NCBI RefSeq assembly: GCF_035222485.1
Contig: NC_085920.1
Location: forward strand, 8,170,001 to 8,234,000
Length of the DNA: 64,000 bases
Reading direction: 5' to 3'
Source: Podospora pseudoanserina
Taxonomy: Eukaryota > Ascomycota > Sordariomycetes > Sordariales > Podosporaceae
Shown here: piece by piece, positions 1 to 13,400 of the stretch
Layout: each line of letters begins with the position of its first letter
Position numbering within the stretch: position 1 is the first letter of the stretch
The notes under the pieces: generated by a model
Database searches by the model: none
What the model saw: only the letters and a program-made list of their open reading frames with translations
What the model was told of the DNA's origin: nothing
Program-made: the position numbers and the translations under genes

Positions 1-3000
1 GCTCTGGCGGGGGCTTCACCTTGACATACGGAACAACACGCTGCCGCTGCTATACGCCAACCCACCTAGCGCAATTTCTGTTACCTACAGTGCAGCGCGA
101 GATGCGGCCGGATTCGCAACTCGCGGTTCCGATTCCCTGGCAGGCTCAGAAGGGGACACGGTGAAGAGAGCGGGTGAGTGGTGCAGGGCGGGTCTCTTGT
201 CGAGCCTGTCATCAAAGAGGTTGTCATATGGCTGCAACTATCCGTGCTGGACTGGCTTTCTGGCCTAGCAAAACCGTCAGTCAAATCAACCAAAGGGTGT
301 TTGTGGCGCTCCTTAAGGACATTCTCACGGTAGGGTACTTGCATATCTGATGCATGGAAGACGAGACCGCAGAAGCTCGTAGGGTAGTGACCTTGTTTTC
401 GACCTGGGCCACCTGCTACAGATACCTCGAGATTTTGTCGGGATACTCGCTGTTGAGCCCACGCCCCCCCTGTCGAGATGGAGCAACGACGTCTACATAC
501 TGGTAGGCAGTTAACCTTTGAGTCGGTACTTGTCGCCGTATTTACGATCGCTATGACCTCGTGCTCACCTGGGTCAGATCTAGCACATGGGGAGGAAGGG
601 AAGGGGGCGTGTGCCAGTGGCGAGTTTTGATCCTCGACCCGAGTTTGCTTGCCTGAGGCTTTCAAAGACAGCAGGAGTAGAGGGGGTCATGGGCCTGCAA
701 CTAGAGCGGCTTCTTGCTTTGCTTGTCCAGTGCGGTCCTTTCGCCCGAATCTGAGCTGGCAGAGATGGCCTTGCTTGTCCACAAACTTACATGGGGGTTA
801 GCTGACCGGGGGGGCAAGATTCTACCGGAGACTCGGCCATGATGCCAGGAGGAACGCAATCTAAACCCCTTCATCAGGTCTTGCCCGAGATAGAGTATCA
901 AGGTTCGGTTTTCGATGCTTGTCTTTTATTTTTAAAAAGACCGGGGCTCTCCTCTCGTTCCGCTCAGTTTGTCCTCGTTGTCATTGTCTCAAAATTCTGC
1001 GGAACACGGGCTGCTCGATCTGGGCTTAAGAAGGCACAGGAACCCCTACCGAAGCCACCGTCTTCAAGGCAAACTACCCTCATTCTCGTCCCCATCCACC
1101 ATAAGCCGCGCTAGCTCTGGAGACGCTTCACCGATTCTTCTCTGTACGACCCCGCTGTGCCATTTGGGCTACCGGCAACAGGCCCCCTTTTCTCCCTCAA
1201 GCCCGTGCGAATCGATCTCAAGCCACGACTCTAGGGTCAACAACGATTTTCTCGACATCGGCACGATCTCAGATCCTGCACTGAAAGCTCGCACGGCGTG
1301 CCTGCATCATCAGCACGACTCGAGAGAGGGCGTTTTCGAAACAAAGAAAGGGGCTCCTATCGGTTGTCACAAGCGCCACAGGCTTCTAGAAGTACGCAAA
1401 GCCGTCTGGCAGAAGGGAAAGGCCCAGGCACGAGATCATCGCAGCGGCTCGTCCCGTTCTACCCTGCTCAGAAGCTCCGAACCCTACCCAGCGAGATCGA
1501 CCCGCCTTTCAGCGCCGTTGATACGCAGAAACTAGGCTCGTCTTCAGAGGAACTCGGTCGAGGTAAGCACATCGATTTGTTCTTCTAACATGTTTGAGTC
1601 ATATCAAAAATGTTCCCTCTGCTTGGCCCTTTCGGTCCGATCTGTTCTCATGGAGAAGGTCGAGAAACGGGTTCAGAGAGCCAGCCAGCTTGAACGCTCA
1701 GTCTCACGGGATTCCGACCCGAATGCAACAACAGATGCCTCACTTTCCTGCATGAAGACACAAGGCGCCGAGCAATCAGAGAAGTCGGCGAGATTTAGTC
1801 TGAGAACGGATCCCGATTCTACATGGACTCATCTGGGACCGCATGGAGGTGCATTTCCCCCCGAGCAAAGAGGACTGGGCTGGTCCAAGAAACTCGGAGC
1901 CCAAAGCCAAGAAATATCTGCATCGGAACAAACGAGCTCGAAAATAGCATCAAGACCTCGACGGACTAAGCGAGTGTTGGATGATCTCAGATGATTCTCC
2001 ATCCCGCTCTCGGTGCCACCTTCGTCGAACTCTAATCAGACGACACAAGTCAACCTGGAACATGGCCGAGCTTGCTCACCCAGGGACCTACCTGTTCCCA
2101 ACTCTCTGCAGTTGCTCGACAGGGTTGGTCTAATGTTCACCCGTTCGCCATCTTTTGGCCGCCGCAGTGGACCGATGACTGTTATTGATGCGTGACTGTG
2201 AGAGGCCGGTCTGAGTCCATATGTTGACTGACAGAAGTGGTTTTGGGCAGGTAAAAACAACGGCACGACACCTTACTGTCGATGTGCAGGGCTGGTGATC
2301 TCGCGGCTTGGCAAGACAGGGGCTCGTTCTGAGGTCAGTTTAAGTTTTCTCCAGCCAATCCGCTTCTGGAACAGCACGCTGCAAGCCACACGGAAGACGA
2401 TAGCTGCACACTCGGGCGGTTTTGGACAGCAGCGAAGGCACGCGAGTCGTCGGTGGTGTTCTGTCCGCAGGCCTTTCGCCGACGGCCAATCTCGCCTCGC
2501 CGTCCTCGGCATGCGCGGTCGCTTTTGCAACTACCTGTGCAGCCCCAGGGACGGCAGAGGCAACATTGCCGGGCCCCGTCTACCTTCTCATGTAAGAAAT
2601 CCATGAGCTGACCATGGGTGCTATCGCTACAGGCGCCGCAAACGCGAAGAGAAGAAGACCTTCTTGTCAGCAGCAAGACATTGCTCCCCGCTGGAGCCGA
2701 GGCGTCTCGCATGAATCAACCACTCCCCAAGGTATATCCGAATTTCTTTTCTTTTTCCTTCCCTTTCAAACCCTATCTTTTCCGAGCCTTTGGATTTTAG
2801 TCCAGTTTCTGCTGTGGCTCCTGGACGACTCAACGGCGAGCACCTCTTGGCAATGGCAGTTGTACGGAGTGCCAGCCAGCCTTGCAGAACGACTCGAGCA
2901 ACCAACATCGACGGCAAGATATTTCGGGTTCAGCGATTTGCCTCACTCGAAATCACTGTACATAAGAAGGTCAGTAACAGCTTAAAAAAACCCCCAAAAA

Positions 3001-5312
3001 ACCCACCCCTGCGAATTGTTTCGTCGTCTTTTTTCTCCATATTTTCCCCTTTCGTTCTTTGTATATTGCTATGCCGACTTGGCGAGGCTGTGGTTGGCCT
3101 TGCAGCTGTTTGGCGCCATTCTCTTTATCATTTTCAAAACACACACCTCCCATTATACCCACCACCAGCACACCCACCGTTCCACACTCGGCACACTCGA
3201 CTCTCTGCACCGTTGTCACGCATCTCTTGGACTGGCCTGGGGCCCGCCCTTTCCGATCGTCGGGCCAAGGCCCCGGGGTTGCTGCATGCAGTCGCTTTCC
3301 ATGCCCTCCGTTCCGACTCCCTCGTCCGTCCGTCAGTCAACTGCTCCCAGCTCTCTGGAGTTCAAGCAGACCTCCGCAGCTGCACTCATCCCAGCATCCC
3401 CGAGATGATATCTCCCTTGAGCCCAGCCCCATTTCCCTTCTTCGTCCACCCAGCAGCCGCGGCGAGTTTGCCAAGCAAGAGGAATGCCATATTCTATCTG
3501 GGTTGGCATTTCCAAAGAGGAGAGAGTCAGAGCAAAAAAAAAATATAGGGTCTTTCAATGGCACATACAAAGATGCGCGTCGCCTGAACGGGGATCTGTG
3601 TGCGACATGAGGGCTGCATCCCGGCTGCTGGGCGCGCTACGAAACCCATTGTCGGTGCTGACACTGGGTGCTGTTTCCATGCTGCTCTGCCTCTGGCCTC
3701 TTGGGGTTGGTGAGGTTGCACCAAAATTCGGACTAGCCAACCAGGAGCTCGCAGGACATTACATACACGTGTAGGTACCTCTGCACACACACCGGTACCT
3801 TGATGTACTGTTGAACACGGCAGTACGTACCTGTTGGCTCTGCCCTGCAATTGGACGGCGGCCTCGATGCCACCTACCAACATGGTGCAATCGGGCAGGG
3901 CAGCCTGTCGAGGTACTCGCTGGGTGTTATTCGGACTGCAAGTTGGCATCCAAGGCAGCAGTGGCAGCGGAACCTAGCACCTAGCAGCATCAGCAGCTGG
4001 ATGGATCGATCTCGTTGATATTTCGACCACCACTGTCACGGGCAGCAGCCAACAGCACCGGAACGGGGACGGCACCTACCTACCTTACCTACCTTGTCTA
4101 TTCATCTCGTCCATGGCTCGAAACCCATTTTCCCATCCACGCAGAGCAAACAATTCTGCCCCTCAACGCACCGCCCCCAGCAATTGATTCAGTCTCGCTC
4201 ATTCGTTCACTGCACCACTCCCCGCCTCATAAACCAGCGCGAGTTTTGATTCCATCCTCCTCACCGGTCACTGGCCAACTGCCTCGCCCCACCACTCACC
4301 ATCATTCCCTGCTCTCTCGTCGACCTCTTCCCCGCGTCTCACCTTTTTTTGTTATTTTATTTAGCTTGCGGTGTTGCTGTGAGGCCGGACTGGCAGGGCT
4401 CTTGCTAATCTAGCTCGCCAATTCAGACGCCACACAGGTTTCATTCACGCCATCCATTCGACAATCACCACCCGCTCGTCGGCTTCTGCTTATTAGTCCC
4501 GCAACCACAACGCAGTACCCCGGGAACAAGCCATGAGATACTCTATTCGAGTGCTGCCTCTGGATCCTCGGTCCTGATTTGTCCCTGCCGTTTGCCTTCT
4601 CCACATTCACCCTCGCTCTTCCGAGTTTCTTGTTTTCTTTCGAGACCGAAGGCCACGAGAACGGATAGACAAAAAGACACCAGCCAACACAGAAATGGGA
4701 ATAGTGCTCTAACAGGTGCGTGTTATAGCAGGACTTTGAGCCCGCGTCAGTCTCAGGTCCCGGACTGGGCTATCTCGATATCCCGGCTCCTACTGATCAT
4801 ATGTGGTACGTACGTCAATGGGCAATTTTCCATTGGTCTTTTCCTTGGGGGGCACTCGTTTTTTTTTTTTACTGGCAAAGGGTCCTGTGGCATTGCACTC
4901 GGTCTGTTCGTACTGCTCAAATAACAGTGCCGCGCTCTCCACCCGCAACTACACCGTTTATTTTTCCCCTGCATTACGCTGTTTTCCACTTCTGCACCCT
5001 CTGTCTATTTTCCCTCTGCACACCCCTTCTCTTCCTTTCCCTCTTCCAGATTCGATTTCGTCAAGTAGGCCAGCGAGCGGGCAAGCATCCAAGCAAGCAG
5101 CCAGGCAAGCGTCAGTATCCCATACCCCAAGTTTCCGTTCTTGTTTTCCCCCAAGCCTCGGGCTTGCCGCATCCTCCTCGTCTTGTGGCAACTGGACTTG
5201 GCCGGGGTGGGTGCCTCGAGGTGCTGTCATCTTCCTCATCTTCAACCTCGCTCGATTGCAGTGCAGCGGTGGCGGAAGAAATGGGTGCTTGCTTCGGCGC
5301 CGGACGGGTTAC
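1..5312. other. Intergenic / upstream region of the vib-1-like gene
   Basis: No supported protein gene. Short overlapping frames exist on the plus strand at 839-1114, 969-1535, 1298-1588 and 1590-1994, with a donor-like GTAAGC at 1563, but I could not join them into one phase-consistent frame and recognise no domain. From about 2700 to 5300 the DNA is strongly C+T-rich on the plus strand, as is common in long 5' leaders of filamentous-fungal regulatory genes. Donor-like sites occur at 4714 (GTGCGT) and 4806 (GTACGT). I read most of this as promoter plus leader of the gene starting near 5313. Confidence 0.5.
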
Positions 5313-7436
5313 ATGAGATCGGCAGCTTTGTGAGCCTTCCTCCCGCGCCTGTTGCCGCATGCGCCGTCCTCTGTCTCCCCGGTTTCCGTTAGCAGCTGCT
5401 AGGTGGCTCTGTGCTACACCTAGCTGGCAGTACGTTGGCAGTACCACCTAGCAAGCACCGTCCTACCGGCGCACAAGTGTTTTGCAGTGGTGCAGCAGGG
5501 GGGAGCCTGGGGACACCGAGCATCGCGTTGTGGACGCCCTGCCTGTGGACGAACTGGCTTGACACTACCTGCCTGCCCCATCATTGTTCCCCCTTCTGCA
5601 TGGTTCTGAGGCGTGGCCGCGTGTGCTGACCCGAAGTCTCTATTCTCACAGCTTCACCCAGGGGTCCACTAACAGTTTGTCAACGATACCGGAAGCACCA
5701 ACGCAGCCTTCCTCCTATTTAAGCCTGATCCCACCGCCTCCCGTCACTCCGTACTCCCCTGAAGGCGGTCATTATTATTCTTCCGCCCCCCCCGTCTTCC
5801 CCGGCCTGGACGTCAGGCCTCGACTGGGCTCCAAGTACGTGATACACTTAGCTTCTTTTCTGCCTTCTCGTTATGAGCTCGCCATCCCATGGCGCACTCG
5901 ATTCTTCCCAGCGCTTACAGCTGTAGCAGTAGCACATCGAGCCCCTCGGGCATGGCACATGCCCCTCGGTCCACAACATTGCCGCATCCAGGATCACACT
6001 TGGGTGCTGCGCGTGATATCTACGCGACAGGGACGCCCTCCTTCAACAGGCGCCAGCCAGATCACCACTTTATCCCGCGGTCCCCCTCCTTCCCTTCACG
6101 ACGGCCTCACCTCTCGCCCACCAACAGCCCGGCCAGTTACGCCTCTCTCAAGATGGACTCTGGATTCGGGTCCAAGTCGCAGCAAAACATCCCGCCACTG
6201 GGAAGTTTGACACAACACGGCCATTTGTCATATGCTGACCAGAATTCGACTCCCATCAAGGTGGACATCAACGGCATCATCGACAAGGGCTTTTTCCTGG
6301 CCGACAATGAGTGGACCTGCTATAGACGCAACTACTTCTCATGCATTTGCTCATTCTCTCTGTCGCCCGTGCTCCCGCATGCGGGCATCCAGTTCCAGCC
6401 AACGGGATCTACACAGGCGCACACAGTGTTCGGCTTCGCCATGTGTATTTCTGCGGTCGTGGCAGACAACGACAACCACTCCATTGAGCTCGTCCAGCAC
6501 ACGCCCAAGCGAGACAAAGGGCCAATCGCCAAGCCAGAGAAAGTCCGGCTCTCAGCAAAGCCGCAGCAGGCTACACACCATCCACTCGCATTGTACGGGC
6601 CAGACGGCGGCCTCGCATCCTCCAGGCCCTACGATCAAGGCTTTGGTGCTCCTCCGCAGAACTCGGCTCCCACTGAACACACATTTGAGCGTATTCAGTT
6701 CAAGCAGGCCACGGCCAACAACGGCAAGAGGAGGGCTGCACAGCAATACTATCACCTTATCGTGGAGCTGTGGGCAGATGTTGGGCAGCAGCAGGGCTCG
6801 GATTCGTACATTAAAGTTGCGCACAAAAAGTCTGCCAAGATGATCGTGCGTGGGCGCTCTCCTGGACACTACCAGCCCGAGAGGAGAGGAAGCACGAGCA
6901 GCGGGCCTGGAGGTTCTGGCGGCGGCAGTGTCGGTGGAGGCTTTCCGCCGGGACTGATGGGCCCCGGTGGTGATTATTCTACCGGATCATCCATACTCCA
7001 GGGAGGGTACCCATCGTACGACCCTCGTTCTAATCCGTATGGCGGTACTCGACATCACCACGAGCTCACCATGGAGCCCATGATCTCGGCGGATGAGGTC
7101 AAGGCCATCGCCGAAACGAAGGGCTATCAATACTACCCTGCAACAATTTATGAGGGCGAACACGATCCGAGACATCACCAGCATCACCCAGTTGAACTCT
7201 TCACGCACTCGCGTCACGATGCCTCGGACAGCGGGACCAACAGCTCCATGAGTACAGGATTCGACCCAGCCAAGGTGAAGCCTGAGATGGAAGGGCTTCC
7301 AAGCATCTTCTACCCACCACAGTCCTACTACGCCAACAACCGCTGCAGCCGGTTCGAAGGCAAGCCGAGCTCCGCTGGACATTACCCTACGCTCATTCCA
7401 CCGCCTTCTTCTTCTTCCGCAATGAACATGACGTGA
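5313..7436 (+). CDS. vib-1: NDT80/PhoG-domain transcription factor, VIB-1/XprG family
   Basis: Nuclear p53-like transcription factor. In Neurospora VIB-1 controls protease secretion, heterokaryon-incompatibility death and the cellulase response; the Aspergillus homologue is XprG. Proposed exons: 5313-5329, 5652-5834, 5921-7436, giving 571 aa. The second intron (5835-5920, donor GTACGT, acceptor CTTACAG) joins in phase. The first intron ends at CTCACAG (5651) with a CTGAC branch site about 20 nt earlier and begins at GTGAGC (5330). The NDT80 domain spans roughly residues 179-380, with the family-typical segments IDKGFFLADNEWTCYRRNYF and YYHLIVELWADVG. A Gly-rich linker and a disordered His/Ser/Pro-rich tail follow. 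The N-terminus is the weak point: an ATG at 4801, before another donor at 4806, also fits the phase, and an ATG at 5889 would serve if the second intron were retained. The family call is firm. Confidence 0.85.
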
Positions 7437-10400
7437 TAGACACATGACGCCGGTCAGCTTGTACCTATTTGACGTAACGACACATTTTCTACCAACGGCT
7501 TGGGCGCTCCACGACTTTGAACGAGCCAGCGAGCGATGATCTACTCTTTACACAACAGCTCTGCAAAATCTCATGAACAATATATAACCAAAAAAAAAAA
7601 AAAGTGGAAGAAAAGGTGGTTGAACAGGTGGTTGAACATCAAGAGCATTTTTCTATTCTTCCGGTTCTTGATCTCTTAGGCTGGAAAGCACAAAAGGTCT
7701 CTAGAGCTTATCGAGCCTGTCGGGAATAGGCACAAGGAAATCGGTTATCAAGAGCGGGATGGGCAAACTGGATTCTACGGGGCATGGATTTTTCGGCTTT
7801 TCTATCTTTGTTGTGCTTGGCAGTAATGGAGGGGTGATTGCTACACGGCACGGTGGTTTGAACAGCTTACCTGATGCTGGCCACAACACACGCCACACAT
7901 CACAGACACACACACACACGCATGCGATATGGGTATGGGTACGGATACATACACGGGACTTGGGATCGGAAAGAACACCAAACGGTTGGGTTGTTACTGG
8001 GAGGAATTTTCGTCGGCTTATTTGCTTCTACTTCTATTGATCTTTCCTGCTTTTCGGCTTAGGAAAGTTGTTTAAAAAGGGCTTTAGGTACAAGGGTCGG
8101 AACCACCAGGTCAGAGAGCATTGCAAGGATACCCGGGTGCATCGTCTTTAATTTCTGTTTTTGTCTTTTTTATTTGCCTTGTCAGATTTCACCAACCCAA
8201 CCCACCACACGTTGCGTTTCATTTACTTTACTTCTTGGACGTTGTTGCCTTTCAGCGATCATCGGTATGTGTTTGTCTTTGGCGGCGAGATATCGGCGCA
8301 GGGAGGTTGAACGACGGCCTGTGTCACCTACCAACAACACCTCAGCCGCGTCAGTCGGGTTCAAGGGAACAAGCCGAAACAGACTTTCTTGCAAGTGCTG
8401 CATAATAGTGTCTGTACTATCAGGGTGGCCACGAGGGAATCGCAAGGATGTTTTTGGCCCAGGCCAGGCCGCCGAGAAATTCAGGACCTTTGCGATAGGA
8501 ACAGGTAGATTGGGCAGACACAGGACCGACAGACGGGCAGCATTGAGCGTGGGCGATCAAAAACACGGCTCATACAACTCGGAACAGGGAATGGGGAAAT
8601 GGTTGGATGGGCGCAGGGGAAAACCTTGCGAGGGCTCAGATCACGAACGCCCCTAAATCCGTTCAAGGTTGTTGGTAGCTCCGGCTCTCGCTCGTCTGCG
8701 GGGATTTCCATTCTGGCGTGTTCATTTTGTTATTTCCACTCCCTTGCTTTTTTTCTAACATTCAATGTATTCATCTTTGTTCTGACTTGGTCAAACCAGC
8801 CTGTCAAGCTGATCTGTCTACCGTATTGGCCGCTTTGCCTTGTTCGCGCTTCTGGTTCATCCATTTCAGTGTATCCAGCGCGTCAAAAATAACGGGCAGG
8901 ACCCAGGTGCAAGATTGTCAACTGTGTAACACGAACACCTTCAGCCAAGCATGACTAGGACCTAACAAGAGCAAGGCCATTGTACGTTGTTGCGAGGCAC
9001 AGGCGCAACACCTCTCTAGTCCCCACGACAGATGTTAGTGTGGCAGTCCATTTTCTCATCTAATGTAACACAAGAAATCGAAGCTTGGTTGCACAAGGGA
9101 CTCGAACACCGAAGGATCGCCCCAGCAGCTGATTGCGGTTGGTTGGTTCTCCGCCAGAATCTGACGGCCGGTGACACGAGGCAGACGAGAAGCGCCACGG
9201 CCCTCAACCTCTACCGCCAAACCTCGCACAAACTCTGTCTTGACCTCAAACACCTGGGGCTATCTAAATGCGACCCTGATATTATGGCTTCAGAGCATGC
9301 TGCATACTCCAGGGGGGGGGGAGGGAATACAGTTATCACGCAACCTCGGAGGACCATTTTGAACAGATTGGGTCTGACTAATCTGCTCTGTTGGTTTTCG
9401 TGTCCCCTTGGTTTTGCCTGTCAGGAGATGCGGAAGGACCCGGTGGTTGCATCTGAGGAACATGCTGACCAGCGGTGATAAGGTGACCCCAAAAGGGCAA
9501 CGGCTTCACAAAAAGGCGGGGTACCTCCCATCATTATGCCTTCTGCTTCACCTATACCTTGAAGAGTTGAAAGGATCGCAAATCGAATACGTGGAGATTT
9601 GCATTCTAGGTTGGCCCGGACTATACGACGCGGCCCCGGGATGCTTCGAGAGCTCCATGCTGCAGGTGGCTGGCTTCCCGGCTTGATCTGGCGGCCGGAA
9701 GGCCGGGATGGCATCACACTCATCGCATCGCACTGGACTCGCGTTTTTAAATTCCCCACATCGACGAGTTGCTCTGCCACGTTTCAAGTAGGTGATTCCA
9801 ATCGCTGCTGCAGTTGTATGGCTGTGTGCGTACCCGCAAGTCTGCCTCAACCTGTGTGGCCCGGCCATCTTTCCGCAGTTTCCATGGCCACAATGGGTGG
9901 AAGGACCTACTCTCGTCCTCGCGAATGTCTCTAGCTAGGTCCTCTGCTCTTTCCTATCTGCCTTCGTGTGAGGGTGGGTAAGCCGCAGCAAACAATCTCA
10001 TCACTATGCACGCCATGGAAATGCAACATGTCAAAAAACCGTACACCAATTTGAGCAAAAAAAGAGCGCTACAATCAGCAAGGAAAACCGCCAGATTCAT
10101 GACGCCCCCCCCACCATGCAGAACGACCCTGGGGAGGATGCCAGCTGATTGCCACACTTTGTTGTTTTCACCTCCCCGGGCCATCATGTAACCGTATTAC
10201 GATACAGCACATTCTTCCAGCAGCATCTTGAACCACGATCATATCGCCATTTTTCAAAAATTCGGCGGGGACGGTCATTTGAGGTTGTACAGCCCTGGAC
10301 GCTTGGCTGTGTCGTGTCACCGCCTATCCGCTCATCTGCCGAAGAGGCCGGTCTGGGGCTGGTCCACCCTCCCTCCTACCTCAGGATGACTTGCATGAAC

Positions 10401-13400
10401 CGAGCTCGAAGGGCCAGCAACACATCTTGTCCGTCTCATAACCTGCTCAGATATTCTATGCCTCTTTTTGCTTCCTCCTAAGCTAACGGGCAGCAGGCTT
10501 AACAACCCGTCCGCCAAGAGTCAGCACCCCATCCCCAAAGCAGCCGGCATGCCATCCGCGCACACCGGTCTGCTAGCTCTCGTCATCATTGGGTTGTTCA
10601 CCAACGAGAGAGTTTCATTTCTCGGTCCAGTCCCCCCCCCCCCGAAATCACACCCTGTGCCGATGCATCGCTGCCAATGCACTGCCTCGAACTCATATTG
10701 AGGATAACCCCACCGAACCTTTCAGGCCGCGGAAGCCAGCCCCGTTGATTCGACCGAATCCCCAACTACAACACAACAAGCTGAGTCACAGATGTCCTGA
10801 CTGCGCAGAACCTTAGGCACCCTCCATGAGAAATCACTGGCAGCCTTGGCAGGAAGGGGAGTAGATGTCACTGGGTGACCAAAGGCGCGGCGCAGTGTTA
10901 GCAACTTAACTTGGCCGGAGGTCCCTCGTTCGGCTGCTCCGTGTAGAACACTGTCATAAGAAATCAAGCAGCGAAAGATCAAGGAAGGCTTCGGAGACTG
11001 GAGGTCAAAAGCGCAGGCGCTAGTGGGAGCCATAGGGGTTCTTGGCTCTTCATGGCGTGTGGTGGTGGTGCCAGAACCCTGCAAGTGCGCGCCATGGCAA
11101 GCGTTTGGGGGTCTGTGTTTCCACCGCCGGCGATCTGTCACTTTACACGGCACCGAAGGCACTTCTCCAACTGGGGGGACAACCGCTGGGACTCCCCGCA
11201 CCTTTCGTACACCCCAACTCGACCCGAGAGAGCGGTAGAGGGGCTTGAGCTCCCCCGCAATGGGAGCGCCATTGGGAACACAACAGGACGGACAGCGCAG
11301 TAGCGTAGTGCCCAGGGCCATTTGCGCTATCCGCAACGCGAGGGCAGATGGTTGGGAACACCGTTTCTTGGTTCTTCTCATGTGGCTCTATCCATTTGAT
11401 TCCCACTGCTGAAACTCCGAGAGCTTTCGGCGAAATGTTAACCAGGCACAAGGCGAAGGTTGGCGATTGGTAAGAGACGATCAGGGAAGGCCCGAACCTG
11501 ATCTCCGTTCCGCGTCAGCACGTGTGGACAACTCCGTAGTTTCGGGCGCGAACGGAGCAAACCTCGGAGTTGTTGTGCGGCGCAGTCACCCAGCTTGCAC
11601 TAGAACGGGCCGGACCAACAGCATCGTCAGGCCTCAACCACTGAACCAACACCAGAGGCCAAGCAAGGTAGGGGCAAGCTCACTGGAAGCGTCTGTTGTC
11701 TAAATAAGGTTTCGGGGCTAAGTCGCCTAAAACCACAAGGATCACCATCACCCTGGGGGCTGCCCCCACCGTGCCCACTTGTGTCCAGGGCTTGACCTGT
11801 TGCCAAGGCGCGCTGCTTCTGCTCGTCCCGCCCTTGGTGTCGTCGCACAAACCTCTGAGCAGCAACACACGAAGTCGGGCCTGCCGCCATGCACAAGGCT
11901 CACGAACCAATTTTGAAGAGTTGGGACACGCTTGTCTTCTGTGGGTGGGGCAGGAGATATCGTGCCATGAAGAAAGAGACAGAAACCGGGCTCAACCTGT
12001 TTCCCTAGCACACCCCCCTGAATACAAGATACGAGATCTCCGGAACTAGCTCCGAAAGTTCTGAGCTGGACGCACCGAGGCTTGAAAGTAATCAACGAAC
12101 TGTTTTCGACTAGAAGGCCGATAACGGCAGCGAGACAGTGCAAGACATTGACATATGGCTGACGCTGAGTCTCGATCCCGACAAACCATTACGCCTTGTA
12201 CTTCCATCTCTTGGACCTGGTTTTGCCAGATAGGAGTGGTACTGCACCACCAAACTCAACACCATCACGCTACCACAGCATTATGCTGGTGCAACGCGGC
12301 TGCCGTTGAGGCCCGTGTTTTGGTTGCTGCAGCGTCCTTTCAGAAAGTAATCATTGTTGGATGTTGTTTCACCTCGGTCTAACGACCTTGCCGGATCGTC
12401 CCGCTGCCGTCAAGTGATGACTGGTCTTGTCTTGGCCGATACTATGTTCTTCTGACCAGCTCTTGACTTTTTTCACGTTTGCCATGTGCCTCTGCTCTTG
12501 TCGGTCCGGCCTTCGCCGGGGGGTCTGCGACGAACCCCTGCAGCCAGCCGCCATCTCCGATCCGTTTTGCGGGAAGGCTTCGGTCCCGGAGCTCCATCTC
12601 CGAGAGCGATGGGCGAAATCCCGCTGCCATCCCAACAGCATATTCCAGTCAGCTGCAATTGCCGCTGCCGGTGTAAAAATCATGGCGAGGTCAGCCTTGT
12701 CCTGCATCTGTTTCATTTATTTCTTCTCATCAGCCGTGGCTGGTGATGAATGATGTTCCACTGTAAGTTAAGCCACCATCTTCTCGGGCGATCTTTTAGC
12801 GGAACAAGCCGACAGAACCAATCTGCGTGCATGCTGCGGTGATGGATCTTACAGCCTCAAACATTGGGGGGCGGGGTGGGAGCTACTTGCGTGATGCAAC
12901 GGGCTTTGGGCATATCCATCTGGTGACTGGGTGAGGTTGGAGTTTGGCGATCGACAAAGACGGGGGGAATTGGGGCTTCCCGTGGTTGGCGCTGGCTGGC
13001 TACCGGGAATGAAGGTGTATATACCACAAGCGTTAGGCTGACCGCTTGTTTGGTGGGATATTTGCTCGTCTTTGGGTTGACATTTGGCGGGATTAAAAAA
13101 GGGCTGGTGGGAAATATTTAGGCGGGTTGATTGTCTGGCAGGTGCTGTTGGTGGAATCGCGCCAGAGAACGGGAACTGTTGCTGGGACTAACAGCTTTTT
13201 GCACTGAGAGTTGGTTGCAGTAAGCTTGGGTCACACAGCAGATACAACTTCACCTAAGTTGGTAGGGCTGAGATATGTGCGTGTAGGCCGTTTGGAAAAA
13301 GTGACTTGTATGTATGTATGCATGCCTGTCGATCGTCAAAAATGACAGAAAAGACATGAAACGCTGTGGTTGTTGTAGGTGTGTGTGGTTGGTTGGATTG

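Noticed and set aside
81-665. 194-codon minus-strand frame at the left edge
   Set aside because: No domain, unusual composition and no supporting context; likely chance.
839-1994. Cluster of plus-strand frames that might be a spliced gene
   Set aside because: A donor-like GTAAGC occurs at 1563, but no acceptor gives a clean phase into the 1590-1994 frame, and no domain is recognisable.
9060-9130. tRNA-like GGGACTCGAAC on the minus strand
   Set aside because: The bases flanking the TTCGAGT loop do not pair, and no acceptor or anticodon stem can be built.
10722-11381. 219-codon minus-strand frame
   Set aside because: No motif, Arg/Cys/Pro-rich in a way typical of shadow frames, and no plausible promoter or introns.
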